50,422 nucleotides of DNA. It comes from Rhodoferax sp. GTDB taxonomy: Bacteria > Pseudomonadota > Gammaproteobacteria > Burkholderiales > Burkholderiaceae_C. The stretch covers positions 1 to 50,422 of the forward strand of contig JAUXOA010000019.1 in NCBI GenBank assembly GCA_030682475.1, given 5' to 3'. Under the pieces are notes generated by a model. That model saw nothing but the letters and a program-made list of their open reading frames with translations, ran no database searches and was not told the DNA's origin. Below, piece by piece: positions 15,611-22,665 of this stretch (within the stretch, counting starts at the first letter, position 1; the number at the start of each line of letters is the position of its first letter). The position numbers and the translations under genes are program-made.

Positions 15611-15930
15611 GAATTTCTCCGTTTCCAGTCCGTCCAGTAACTCTTGGCATGCGTGATGTCGGTTTGCTGCGATCCCTTGTCACCGCCACACAACAAAATC
15701 ACCAGCGTCTGGCCATGTTTTCCGTAATACACGCGGTAGCCGCTGCCAATATCGACCCGCAGTTCCGAAACACCTTCGCCTACCGCTTTGCAGTCGCCGA
15801 AGTTGCCCGTTGATATGCGCCGCAGCCGAACCTCAATTTGCGCCCGGGCTCGTGTGTCCCGCAGGCCGCGTAACCACTCGGTGACGGGCGTGCTTTCGTC
15901 CTCAAGTTGGTATCGGCGCAATTCGATCAT
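15607..15930 (-). CDS. RelE/HigB-like addiction module toxin (module 1)
   Basis: A 107-residue toxin of the phage-derived Gp49-like/HigB family, an expected ribosome-dependent mRNA interferase. Family marks are EWLRGLRDTRARAQIEVRLR, VSELRVDIGSGYRVYYGKHG and LLCGGDKGSQQTDI. ATG 15930 is preceded by a TACAAT -10 box only 5 bases upstream, so the transcript may be leaderless. Toxin precedes antidote, as usual for this family. It is about 35-40% similar by eye to the toxin at 16411-16713. Confidence 0.88.
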   Translation of the reverse strand: MIELRRYQLEDESTPVTEWLRGLRDTRARAQIEVRLRRISTGNFGDCKAVGEGVSELRVDIGSGYRVYYGKHGQTLVILLCGGDKGSQQTDITHAKSYWTDWKRRNS

Positions 15931-15935
15931 GATCA

Positions 15936-15964
15936 ATTGTAGTTTTTAAACTACTTCGCTGCAA
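15936..15964 (-). promoter_or_regulatory. Promoter with palindromic operator for module 1
   Basis: On the minus strand TTGCAG (15964-15959) and TACAAT (15941-15936) are spaced 17 bases apart. GTAGTTTTTAAACTAC (15939-15954), a dyad with perfect 7-base arms, fills most of the spacer and touches the -10 box. This is the expected place for an HTH antidote to repress its own operon. The -10 box ends 5 bases before the toxin ATG. Confidence 0.55.
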
Positions 15965-15972
15965 TCCATGGC

Positions 15973-16347
15973 CGATACGACGCCATGGTGGGCGAGCGCG
16001 GGCTCAAACTCTCGGGCGGCGAAAAGCAGCGCGTGGCGATTGCCCGCACGTTGCTGAAGAACCCGCCGATTTTGATCTTTGACGAAGCTACCTCGGCGCT
16101 CGATTCCGCCAATGAACGCGCCATTCAGGCCGAGCTGCAAAGCGTGGCGCAGAACAAGACCACGCTGGTGATCGCGCACCGTCTGTCCACCGTGGTCGAT
16201 GCACATGAGATTTTGGTGATGGAGGCCGGGCGCATTCTGGAGCGCGGAACGCATGCGGAGCTGCTGGCTTTGAGCGGGCGCTATGCGCAGATGTGGGCGT
16301 TGCAGCAGTCGTCGGAGTGATTCAGACGGCTGAATTTGGTGGCAGAG
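15973..16347 (+). pseudogene. Duplicated 3' end of the ABC exporter gene
   Basis: This segment matches 12589-12964, the last ~113 codons of the ABC exporter plus about 27 bases beyond its stop codon. About 30 bases differ (roughly 91% identity), nearly all at third positions, and only two of the last 111 residues change. It carries the ATPase signature and Walker B but has no start, membrane domain or Walker A, so it cannot make a transporter. Homology stops abruptly at GGCAGAG, the same point where the island hairpin begins at the other copy. Confidence 0.9.
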
Positions 16348-16374
16348 CATTCATTTTGAGGGTACCCGCCCGAT

Positions 16375-16404
16375 TTGGCATTGGTGTGGCCTATGAGCTA
16401 CACT
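16375..16404 (+). promoter_or_regulatory. Candidate promoter of toxin/antidote module 2
   Basis: TTGGCA (16375-16380) and TACACT (16399-16404) are separated by 18 bases, a fair sigma-70 match. The -10 box ends six bases before the ATG at 16411, so transcription would begin at or next to the start codon, giving a leaderless message. Confidence 0.45.
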
Positions 16405-16410
16405 TCCTCC

Positions 16411-16713
16411 ATGCGCGTCGAAGAGACTGAAACCTATCGTGACTGGATCAACGCACTCAGGGATCGTGTCGGACGGGCACGAATTCAGGTTCGGGTTGAT
16501 CGGCTGGTTCATGGCAACCCAGGCGACCACCGGGATTTGACCGACGGTGTGTCTGAACTGAAGATTGACGTTGGGCCTGGATACCGCGTTTATTACACGC
16601 AGCGAGGGAGCTACTTTTTGTTATTGCTCGCTGGTGGCGACAAGTCAACGCAGAAAAAGGACATCGAGTTGGCAATCTACCTGGCCAAGAACTTTGAGGA
16701 AAATAAACCATGA
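16411..16713 (+). CDS. RelE/HigB-like addiction module toxin (module 2)
   Basis: A toxin of about 100 residues of the same Gp49-like/HigB family as the one at 15607-15930: DWINALRDRVGRARIQVRVD, VSELKIDVGPGYRVYYTQRG and LLLAGGDKSTQKKDI are the matching segments. It probably cleaves mRNA on the ribosome. In-frame alternatives upstream are ATG 16393 and TTG 16375, but homology begins at MRVEETETYRDW and a promoter -10 box ends 6 bases before ATG 16411. It overlaps the antidote gene by 4 bases. Confidence 0.87.
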   Translation: MRVEETETYRDWINALRDRVGRARIQVRVDRLVHGNPGDHRDLTDGVSELKIDVGPGYRVYYTQRGSYFLLLLAGGDKSTQKKDIELAIYLAKNFEENKP

Positions 16714-17027
16714 CGAAATCCGCAGCCAAGATGACAACGAAGACGAAGACAGTTCCCTACGACGTTGCGCAACAGCTTCGCTCGCCAGAAGAAATGGCCG
16801 CCTACCTCGATGCGTGGCTCGTCGATGCACCTGACGATGTGGCCGGCATCGCCCGGGCGCTCGGAGACATTGCTCGCGCGAAGGGAATGAGCCAAGTCGC
16901 CAAAGATGCTGGCCTTAGCCGTGAGAGTCTGTACCGGGCACTTGGCGCTAACGGCAACCCAAGCTTTGCCACGGTGATCAAAGTGGTACGTGCGCTCGGG
17001 GTCAAGCTTCATGCTGAAGCGGCATAG
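16710..17027 (+). CDS. HTH antidote of RelE-like addiction module (module 2)
   Basis: A 105-residue antidote. A lysine/threonine-rich N-terminus is followed by YDVAQQLRSPEEMAAYLDAW and a HigA-like HTH: GDIARAKGMSQVAKDAGLSR, ESLYRALGANGNPSFATVIK, VVRALGVKLHAEA. It neutralises the toxin encoded directly upstream and probably represses the module. The ATGA overlap couples the two genes. It belongs to the same family as module 1 but is clearly diverged, so the two are not a recent duplication. Confidence 0.88.
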   Translation: MTKSAAKMTTKTKTVPYDVAQQLRSPEEMAAYLDAWLVDAPDDVAGIARALGDIARAKGMSQVAKDAGLSRESLYRALGANGNPSFATVIKVVRALGVKLHAEAA

Positions 17028-17074
17028 ACATCGCCGGGAAGACTCAGGAGAGACCAGGGAGTTTTGGGATTGCG

Positions 17075-20000
17075 TTGAAAGCTTCAAAGTTTCTACTGCG
17101 AAAATCCAGGAAACACCAGCTCAGAAAGTTTGAAAAATACATGGCGAAACACATGATTCAAGAAGAAGTCGCAGACTATTTGAATGGTTTGCGTCTGGCC
17201 AATAGCGAAGAGGCGAAAAAGCTGCGGTTTCAGAACCTGCTTAGCCGTCTGTTCCAGGACAGTCAGGCCGCCAAAGACGTTGTCAATCAATTGGCACAAG
17301 GCGGTGAGAAGACCATTTTCAACATACCTCGTCCCGGCATTCTCAAAACGGGGTATGCGGACATTGCCTATAGCAACGTCATCATCGAATGGGAAAAAGA
17401 CTTGGCAAAAACCGGTCGCCATGCCGAAGATCAGTTAGCGGAATACTTGGCGGGCCGCTGGCACACCGGGGACCGATACGACTACATCCTGATCGCCACC
17501 GACGGCCGTGTCTGGCGCACCTACGCGCCAAATCTTGAAGTGCTGCTGGGCCAGGAGACACCCAACCGCACCGGCTTGCGCAAGATAGAAGACTTCGAGG
17601 TCAAAAAAGACAACGAAGAGAAGTTTTTCTTTTTTCTGGACCGGATTCTGTTTCGCTCGACCAAACAGAGGGCGACGCTCGACGCGATTCAACTTGATTT
17701 TGGCGACACCTCGCGCGCCTTCATCAACACGGTGCAGACGATGCAGCGTGTCATGCCTGCGCCCGATGTGGCTTCACCGGTGCAGGTGGCCTTTGAGCAG
17801 TGGCAGCGCTTCCTTGAGTTGGCCTATGGCAAGTTTGACGACCGGCGTGGCGTCTACCTGATTCACACCTACCTGAGTGTATTTTCCAAGCTGCTGGCTT
17901 ATGCGGTGTTGCGTCCGGCGGCGCGCCCCAGCGACGACGAACTGCGCAGCATTCTGACGGGTGACGCGTTCAATGCCTTGAACGTTGCAAATTTTGTGGA
18001 AGGTGACTTTTTCTATTGGGTGTCTGACGCTGCGGTTTTCCCGCGCGTCGCGCCTGCGTTGCGCGAGCTCTACAACCAGATCACCGAGTACGACTTCAGC
18101 GACGTTGAAGAAGACATTCTCAAGGGCGTGTACCAGGAGCTGATCGACATCGACACCCGGCACTCCCTGGGTGAGTACTACACGCCTGACTGGCTGTGCG
18201 AGCGCGTCGTCTCAAGCCTGCACCTGGAGCGCGGCTCCCACACGCTCGACCCGGCTTGTGGATCGGGCTCTTTCCTGCGTGCGCTGGTGGCACGTTTTCG
18301 CGCTGACTGGCCCAACATGCCGGTGCAGCAAATCGCCAACCAGGTGACCGGCATTGATGTGCATCCGCTGTCGGTGCAAATTGCCAAGACTACGCTGCTG
18401 CTGGCTTTGGGCGAAGAGGTGGCGCGCGCCAGTGCGCCCGTGACCTTGAATGTTTACCTGGCCAACACCTTGTTTTTATCGCAGGACGAAGGCAAAAAAA
18501 CGCTCTACACCTCGGGCCATCACTTTTTAGTGCAGGTGGATAAAACACGTTTGTCGCTGGACATGTCCCCCTTCATCGGCCAGCCTGATCGCTTCGTCAA
18601 GGCGATTGACCTGGCGCAGCACTTTGTAGACTCGCAACTCAATACGGAGCAGCCGTTTGAAATGTTCGAAGTGGCCATGCGCAAGCGCATCACCAGCGTT
18701 ACGCTGGACAAGCAAAACATGGGTGAGCTGCATGCCATTTACCGAGCCATGCGCCAGGCCAAGCTGGACGGGCGCGACAGCATCTGGCAGTTTGTGTTGC
18801 AAAACCTCTACCAGCCTGTCTTTATGTACCGGGTGTTTGATGCCATCGTGGCCAACCCGCCATGGCTCACCTACGCCGACATCAGCAGTGGCGACTACCA
18901 GCAACTGGTGCGTGATATTGCGCGTGTCTATAGCTTGATGCCGTCCGCCAAGGCCAACAACCCGCACATCGACCTGGCTGCCGTGTTTTTGGCGCATTGT
19001 GGCAAATATCTTGCCAAAGACGGTGCGCAACTGGCCTTTGTGTTGCCGCGCTCTTTTCTCACCGCTGACCAGCACGCCAATGCGCGCAGTGGCGAGGCCA
19101 GCGGCTTCAAATTGACCGAGGTGTGGGACCTGGACGGCGTTAGCCCCTTGTTCAACGTGCCGGCTTGCGTGCTGATGGCCACCGCTTCGCAGCCTGAAGG
19201 CGACGACGCAAGGCGCGCCCGCAGTCTGCCGAAAAACGGCATTTTGGGCAGTGTGTTCAGTGGCAAGCTGCCTCGCTCGCACATGCATTGGAGTGACGCG
19301 CAGCAGTTCGTCATAGAAAAACCAACGTGTTGGTTTTTTCAGGAATTGGGCAACGCGCAAAGCAAAAAGAAACGTTCGGCCCTGGTGCAGCAGAAAATCA
19401 CTGGTGAAAGTGGCGGCAACGTGTATGCACCGCGCTTCAAGCAGGGTGCCACCATTGTGCCGCGCGCTTTTTATTTTGTGGAGCCGCAAGGCACGGTCAT
19501 CAGCGCGAAAACTGATGTGCGTGAGCGCATCGTGAACATTTGCACGCATCCGTTGGCCGTTGAAGGCGCAAAAAAACCGTGGGATGGCATCTCGCTCACT
19601 GGCCAGATGCAAGGCCAATACCTTTACCGCACTGCCCTGGCGCGTAATGTCTTGCCATTTGCGCTGGTCAACCCACCGCTGGTCGCCTTGCCGTTGGTGC
19701 AGGAGGATGAAGTTGATCGCTCGAACGGCCAACCACTGCCGGGAAAACTGCGCTGGCGTCTGCTGAACTCAGCAGAGTTGACGGCTCGTGGTGACGTTGA
19801 AGCGGCGCAGTGGTTTGGCAAGTGCGAAAAGCTGTGGGACGAGCGGCGCAGTGACAGTGCGAAGAAGCAGAAGTCCAGCATGACGGACTGGCTTGATTGG
19901 CAGAAAAAACTGACGGAGCAGCCTGTCGATGCTGATTGGACTGTCCTGTACACCGCGTCCGGAACTGATGCATCGGCAGTAGCTATGGAGGTTGGGGGCG

Positions 20001-20548
20001 GTTCGTTACGACTTTTGGCGGACCACAAAACCTACGTTACTTTTGTCGAGAGCGAGGAAGAAGCACGTTACCTTGAGTGTTACCTGAACTGTGGGTACAT
20101 CAACCGGGCGATCAAACAATTTCAATCGCGTGGCTTGTTCGGGCCACGTGATGTGCATAAAAAAATCCTCGAACTCCCCTGGCCAGAGTTCTCCCGTAAC
20201 CGCCCGTCACACCGACGGCTCATCGAACTGGGTCGCAGCGCCTCGCAGGCGGTGCAGGGTATTCTGGGTACGCAACAAGACTTGGAGCTTGACCCGCGCA
20301 CGCTAGGCCGCTTGCGCTCCAGCATCCGCCGCGAAATCGCTGGCTTGATGGGCCAGATCGACGCGCTGGTGGAAGCCATTTCTACCGGCCGTGATCTGCT
20401 GGACAGCGCCGCAACCTGGGACCAACTGTTGCGCACTGATCGCCCGGTCCTTGCTGGCGCCGATTCGGCTGAACTCAGCGCCTTTTTACGCGGTGAACGC
20501 GAAGGCTGGCGCAAAAGGGAGATTTCCGAGGATGGCAGCAAGTCATGA
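17075..20548 (+). CDS. Single-chain restriction enzyme/N6-adenine DNA methyltransferase (type IIG-like)
   Basis: A protein of up to 1157 residues. The N-terminal ~170 residues resemble a nuclease domain, with GYADIAYSNVIIEWEKDLAK (D96, E105, E107, K108) as the candidate PD-(D/E)XK core. A helical region follows, then an N6-adenine methyltransferase with motif I LDPACGSGSFL (about 391-401) and motif IV NPPW (594-597). The last ~400 residues probably recognise target DNA. Such enzymes both modify and cut foreign DNA. The start is uncertain: TTG 17075 has a distant GGGAG, and ATG 17141 is an alternative. It overlaps the PIN gene by 4 bases. No separate specificity or helicase subunit is nearby. 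Confidence 0.85.
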   Translation: MKASKFLLRKSRKHQLRKFEKYMAKHMIQEEVADYLNGLRLANSEEAKKLRFQNLLSRLFQDSQAAKDVVNQLAQGGEKTIFNIPRPGILKTGYADIAYSNVIIEWEKDLAKTGRHAEDQLAEYLAGRWHTGDRYDYILIATDGRVWRTYAPNLEVLLGQETPNRTGLRKIEDFEVKKDNEEKFFFFLDRILFRSTKQRATLDAIQLDFGDTSRAFINTVQTMQRVMPAPDVASPVQVAFEQWQRFLELAYGKFDDRRGVYLIHTYLSVFSKLLAYAVLRPAARPSDDELRSILTGDAFNALNVANFVEGDFFYWVSDAAVFPRVAPALRELYNQITEYDFSDVEEDILKGVYQELIDIDTRHSLGEYYTPDWLCERVVSSLHLERGSHTLDPACGSGSFLRALVARFRADWPNMPVQQIANQVTGIDVHPLSVQIAKTTLLLALGEEVARASAPVTLNVYLANTLFLSQDEGKKTLYTSGHHFLVQVDKTRLSLDMSPFIGQPDRFVKAIDLAQHFVDSQLNTEQPFEMFEVAMRKRITSVTLDKQNMGELHAIYRAMRQAKLDGRDSIWQFVLQNLYQPVFMYRVFDAIVANPPWLTYADISSGDYQQLVRDIARVYSLMPSAKANNPHIDLAAVFLAHCGKYLAKDGAQLAFVLPRSFLTADQHANARSGEASGFKLTEVWDLDGVSPLFNVPACVLMATASQPEGDDARRARSLPKNGILGSVFSGKLPRSHMHWSDAQQFVIEKPTCWFFQELGNAQSKKKRSALVQQKITGESGGNVYAPRFKQGATIVPRAFYFVEPQGTVISAKTDVRERIVNICTHPLAVEGAKKPWDGISLTGQMQGQYLYRTALARNVLPFALVNPPLVALPLVQEDEVDRSNGQPLPGKLRWRLLNSAELTARGDVEAAQWFGKCEKLWDERRSDSAKKQKSSMTDWLDWQKKLTEQPVDADWTVLYTASGTDASAVAMEVGGGSLRLLADHKTYVTFVESEEEARYLECYLNCGYINRAIKQFQSRGLFGPRDVHKKILELPWPEFSRNRPSHRRLIELGRSASQAVQGILGTQQDLELDPRTLGRLRSSIRREIAGLMGQIDALVEAISTGRDLLDSAATWDQLLRTDRPVLAGADSAELSAFLRGEREGWRKREISEDGSKS

Positions 20549-21060
20549 GCCACGTATTGCTTTTGGACTCCAATGTCTGGAGCCACTTGATTCTGGGTGA
20601 TCTGCCAATGCGCGAAAAGGTAGCGGCCCAACTTGCCGCGCTACGTCTGAAATACCCCGGTGCAGTCATGGCGACAAGCGGGATTTGCGTGGCCGAGTGT
20701 CTGGTGGCTGTGCGTCGCTTGCCCGAAGCTTCGGTTGCCCAACAGTTTGAAACCCTTTTTCAGGCACAGTTTGCCGCCTCCGGCGTGGTCATTGTGGCGG
20801 TGAGCTCTCAGGTGCTCGATTGTGCCGCCAGCTTGCGTGCCAACCGTCTCAAGCTGGCTGCGAGTCGGGGAAGTCAAATGGCTGGCGCTGACGGCGGCAA
20901 GCTCTTGTTGTTGAAGGGATTGGATAGGCTTGGTATCTGCGTCGGAAACCACACTCGGCGCGCGGGTTCAAACAGCTTCAAGCCGTTGCACCATGTCCGG
21001 AAACTGCGCCACCATGCGAATCAGCAGCGCCGCCTGGGCATTGGGTTTGGCGGTACCTGA
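20545..21060 (+). CDS. PIN-domain (VapC-like) protein with replaced C-terminus
   Basis: The first ~110 residues are PIN-like: LLLDSNVWSHLI with the first acidic residue, ATSGICVAECLVAVRR with the second, and a VVIVAVSSQVLDCAASLRANRLKLA segment. The usual next part, the (A/L)DAIHLATA-type acidic motif and the ending, is absent. From about residue 140 the frame simply reads the antisense strand of an antitoxin remnant. The enzyme is therefore probably inactive or altered. Its ATG overlaps the restriction-methyltransferase stop codon (ATGA), placing it in that operon rather than beside a VapB. Confidence 0.65.
   Translation: MSHVLLLDSNVWSHLILGDLPMREKVAAQLAALRLKYPGAVMATSGICVAECLVAVRRLPEASVAQQFETLFQAQFAASGVVIVAVSSQVLDCAASLRANRLKLAASRGSQMAGADGGKLLLLKGLDRLGICVGNHTRRAGSNSFKPLHHVRKLRHHANQQRRLGIGFGGT
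20968..21060 (-). pseudogene. Antitoxin C-terminal remnant, copy 2
   Basis: The minus strand reads VFETSGTAKPNAQAALLIRM, then VAQFPDMVQRLEAV and a stop at 20968-20970. It starts almost at the mazF-like stop codon and runs antisense under the end of the PIN gene. It matches copy 1 (14514-14606) at about 90% of bases. There is no start codon in a sensible place. Confidence 0.65.
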
Positions 21061-21064
21061 TGTT

Positions 21065-21433
21065 TCAAACACCGATGGAAATAATCCCGTTCAGTTCTTC
21101 ACACGCGGACTCGAATACAGTCGGCGGCACTTGTTTCCAGGGATGCGGGCGGGCACCTCGGCTGCGCCAGGCAAATGATTTGGGTTGGTGTGCCAGCACG
21201 TAGCAAACCTTGCCTTTGGGTGTCGTGAACCTGACTGCAAAGGGGTTGCTGTCGTTTGATTGAGCGTGCGTCATCGGCAGCCCAATGACAATGTTTGTCC
21301 GCTCGTTAAAAGCTTTTGGAGACAGCACCATCATAGGATGCTCGTCTTTCATTTCGCCGCCGACCTGGGGGTTGAAATCAATCCAGATCATGTCGCGCCG
21401 ATCCGGCACCCACAATTTGCCTGGCGTTTTCAT
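21065..21433 (-). CDS. MazF/PemK-family mRNA interferase toxin
   Basis: A 122-residue toxin of the MazF/PemK family, which cut mRNA at short sequences. The N-terminus DRRDMIWIDFNPQVGGEMKD is the canonical strand-loop, and HPMMVLSPKAFNERTNIVIG follows with the conserved (V/L)(L/V)SP..FN pattern. The protein looks full length. The ATG shares one base with the stop codon of the antitoxin gene (TGATG), so translation is coupled. Confidence 0.9.
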   Translation of the reverse strand: MKTPGKLWVPDRRDMIWIDFNPQVGGEMKDEHPMMVLSPKAFNERTNIVIGLPMTHAQSNDSNPFAVRFTTPKGKVCYVLAHQPKSFAWRSRGARPHPWKQVPPTVFESACEELNGIISIGV

Positions 21434-21693
21434 CAGAACACTTCGGCGCCGATACGACCCGTTGCCATCACTTCGCCGCCATGGATCGCCGGATCAAAAG
21501 CCTTTAGCTTCTGTGCCAGCGTTAACTGGGGCTTGCCTGCGGCCCGAAGAAAAACGCCGCCTTCAACCACCTCCACCTTGATGGGCAGGCCGCGGGCAAA
21601 GCGTGCTGCTTTGGCGATTGGCGCAGTGATTCGCACCCCAAGGCCATTGCCCCATGCCTGGATTGTTTGCTCTGTCGTTACGGTTGCAATCAT
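21433..21693 (-). CDS. MazE-like (AbrB-type) antitoxin
   Basis: An 86-residue antitoxin. The N-terminal swapped-hairpin DNA-binding domain is TIQAWGNGLGVRITAPIAKA, and a C-terminal tail (LTLAQKLKAFDPAIHGGEVM) would wrap the MazF dimer. The frame is open upstream, but ATG 21693 has AAAGG at suitable distance and begins the homologous region. A TTGTA/TACAA inverted repeat lies just upstream, where the antitoxin probably represses the pair. Confidence 0.9.
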   Translation of the reverse strand: MIATVTTEQTIQAWGNGLGVRITAPIAKAARFARGLPIKVEVVEGGVFLRAAGKPQLTLAQKLKAFDPAIHGGEVMATGRIGAEVF

Positions 21694-21703
21694 GACTGAC
21701 CCT

Positions 21704-21727
21704 TTGTACTTTGTTGATACAAGTATA
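21704..21727 (-). promoter_or_regulatory. Candidate mazEF operator and -10 box
   Basis: TTGTA (21704-21708) and TACAA (21718-21722) form an inverted repeat with a 9-base spacer upstream of the mazE-like start. On the minus strand TATACT (21727-21722) is a good -10 box abutting it. No clear -35 box is seen. Autorepression by MazE is the family norm. Confidence 0.45.
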
Positions 21728-21758
21728 AACGTTAACACGTGCCGATGGCATGCGCGAG

Positions 21759-22127
21759 TCAAACCAAGTGTTGAACAAAATCCATCGCGTCATGCAACAG
21801 GCGTGCGACTTCAATCACATTTTTCTTCACCCGAAAAAGAACCAAATGGCGCGGCTTGGCAACGTGCTTGTTGGCATCGGTGCGTTTGCGGCTTGAAACC
21901 AGGTGGTAGGTGCAGACGCTCTTGCCGATGTCGTCCCGCTGCCGCACGCCTGCGCGGGTCGGGTCAGCGCGCAGGTCGATCAATGTGGTGCTGATCAGAT
22001 TTTCATAGCGGGCGCGCCCGCTATCGCCAAACGCGTCTTGGGTCCACTCCAGAATGCGGCTGATGTCCTGTTGGGCTGCGGCAGACAAAACGAGCGTGTA
22101 GCTGGTCAGGCCCAATTTGGCGGGCAT
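21759..22127 (-). CDS. ParE-family toxin
   Basis: A 122-residue RelE/ParE-fold toxin; ParE members poison DNA gyrase. The segments YTLVLSAAAQQDISRILEWT, FGDSGRARYENLISTTLIDL and the C-terminal VARLLHDAMDFVQHL with RHLVLFRV are typical. It lies one base after the antitoxin gene's stop codon, so it is translated from the same message. Confidence 0.88.
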   Translation of the reverse strand: MPAKLGLTSYTLVLSAAAQQDISRILEWTQDAFGDSGRARYENLISTTLIDLRADPTRAGVRQRDDIGKSVCTYHLVSSRKRTDANKHVAKPRHLVLFRVKKNVIEVARLLHDAMDFVQHLV

Positions 22128-22128
22128 G

Positions 22129-22428
22129 TCAGGTGGTCTTTCGCGCAGGTGTCACCGCAGCTTTGGCCTTCAGTCCCGCTTGCCGAATAAAATTTTGAAT
22201 GTCATTGTCAGACTGCAGGGCAAGATACTCACCGCGCCCAATGGCGTCAAACCCAAGCTTGGCTGCGTCGCGCAGAGCCGTCAGTTTGGCCTTGTCTTCC
22301 AGCACACGGGATTCGAGCAAGCGCAAACCATCTCTGACGACTTCGCTCACATTGTTGTAGCGTCCACTGGCCACCAACTGCTGTGTCAGCGACTCAAAAT
22401 GCGGAGTGAGGGCGACGCTGGTTGGCAT
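22129..22428 (-). CDS. ParD-family antitoxin
   Basis: A 99-residue antitoxin. The ribbon-helix-helix N-terminus is VALTPHFESLTQQLVASGRY, followed by NNVSEVVRDGLRLLESR, the standard ParD helix. The C-terminal ~45 residues bind the toxin. The start has a strong ribosome binding site (AGGAG, about 5 bases before the ATG at 22428). It precedes the parE-like gene in the usual order. Confidence 0.9.
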   Translation of the reverse strand: MPTSVALTPHFESLTQQLVASGRYNNVSEVVRDGLRLLESRVLEDKAKLTALRDAAKLGFDAIGRGEYLALQSDNDIQNFIRQAGLKAKAAVTPARKTT

Positions 22429-22495
22429 AACTTCTCCTGAATATGTTAATAGTTATTATGCCAGCATTGGACTTACTTTCGCTGTGCGGAGGGAT

Positions 22496-22627
22496 TCAAA
22501 CCGCCTCCAGCCGTTGCACCATATCCGGAAACTGCGCCACCCTACGGATCAGCACCACCAGTAGCGTCTTCAAGGTCGGGTTGCCCAGTTCCTCCAGCGC
22601 TGCCTTCAAGTACTCAACCTTTGGCAT
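22496..22627 (-). pseudogene. Chimeric antitoxin remnant (43-codon frame), copy 3
   Basis: An open frame of 43 codons from ATG 22627. Its first part, VEYLKAALEELGNPTLKTLL, joins two separated pieces of the antidote type encoded at 15278-15610 (YLKAALEEL and GNPTLKTLLAVL). Its end, VAQFPDMVQRLEAV, is the tail found in copies 1 and 2. It is a mosaic of two antitoxin genes. No ribosome binding site is obvious, so it is treated as debris, although translation cannot be excluded. Confidence 0.6.
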
Positions 22628-22665
22628 AAACTGCCATCCACTCCCTATCCCCGCAAAGGAATTAC

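Larger units (their letters stand above)
12958..22640. other. Accessory island: toxin-antitoxin and restriction genes
   Basis: Between the ABC exporter and the aldo/keto reductase lie, in order: a RelA/SpoT-domain gene, antitoxin remnants, hicAB, a toxin/antidote pair, a duplicate of the ABC 3' end, a second toxin/antidote pair, a restriction-methyltransferase with a PIN gene, another antitoxin remnant, mazEF, parDE and a third remnant. No integrase, transposase, tRNA or phage gene is visible. The 3' duplication of the target gene and the density of addiction and defence modules mark it as acquired DNA. The exact right boundary is not defined. Confidence 0.75.

Noticed and set aside
17075..20548. 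BREX or Pgl methyltransferase (PglX)
   Set aside because: No BREX partner genes (brxA, brxB, brxC, pglZ) are nearby and the N-terminus carries a nuclease-like segment, so a single-chain type IIG-like enzyme fits better.
12958..22640. Integron cassette array or prophage for the island
   Set aside because: No integrase, attC-like sites between the genes, or phage structural genes are visible.
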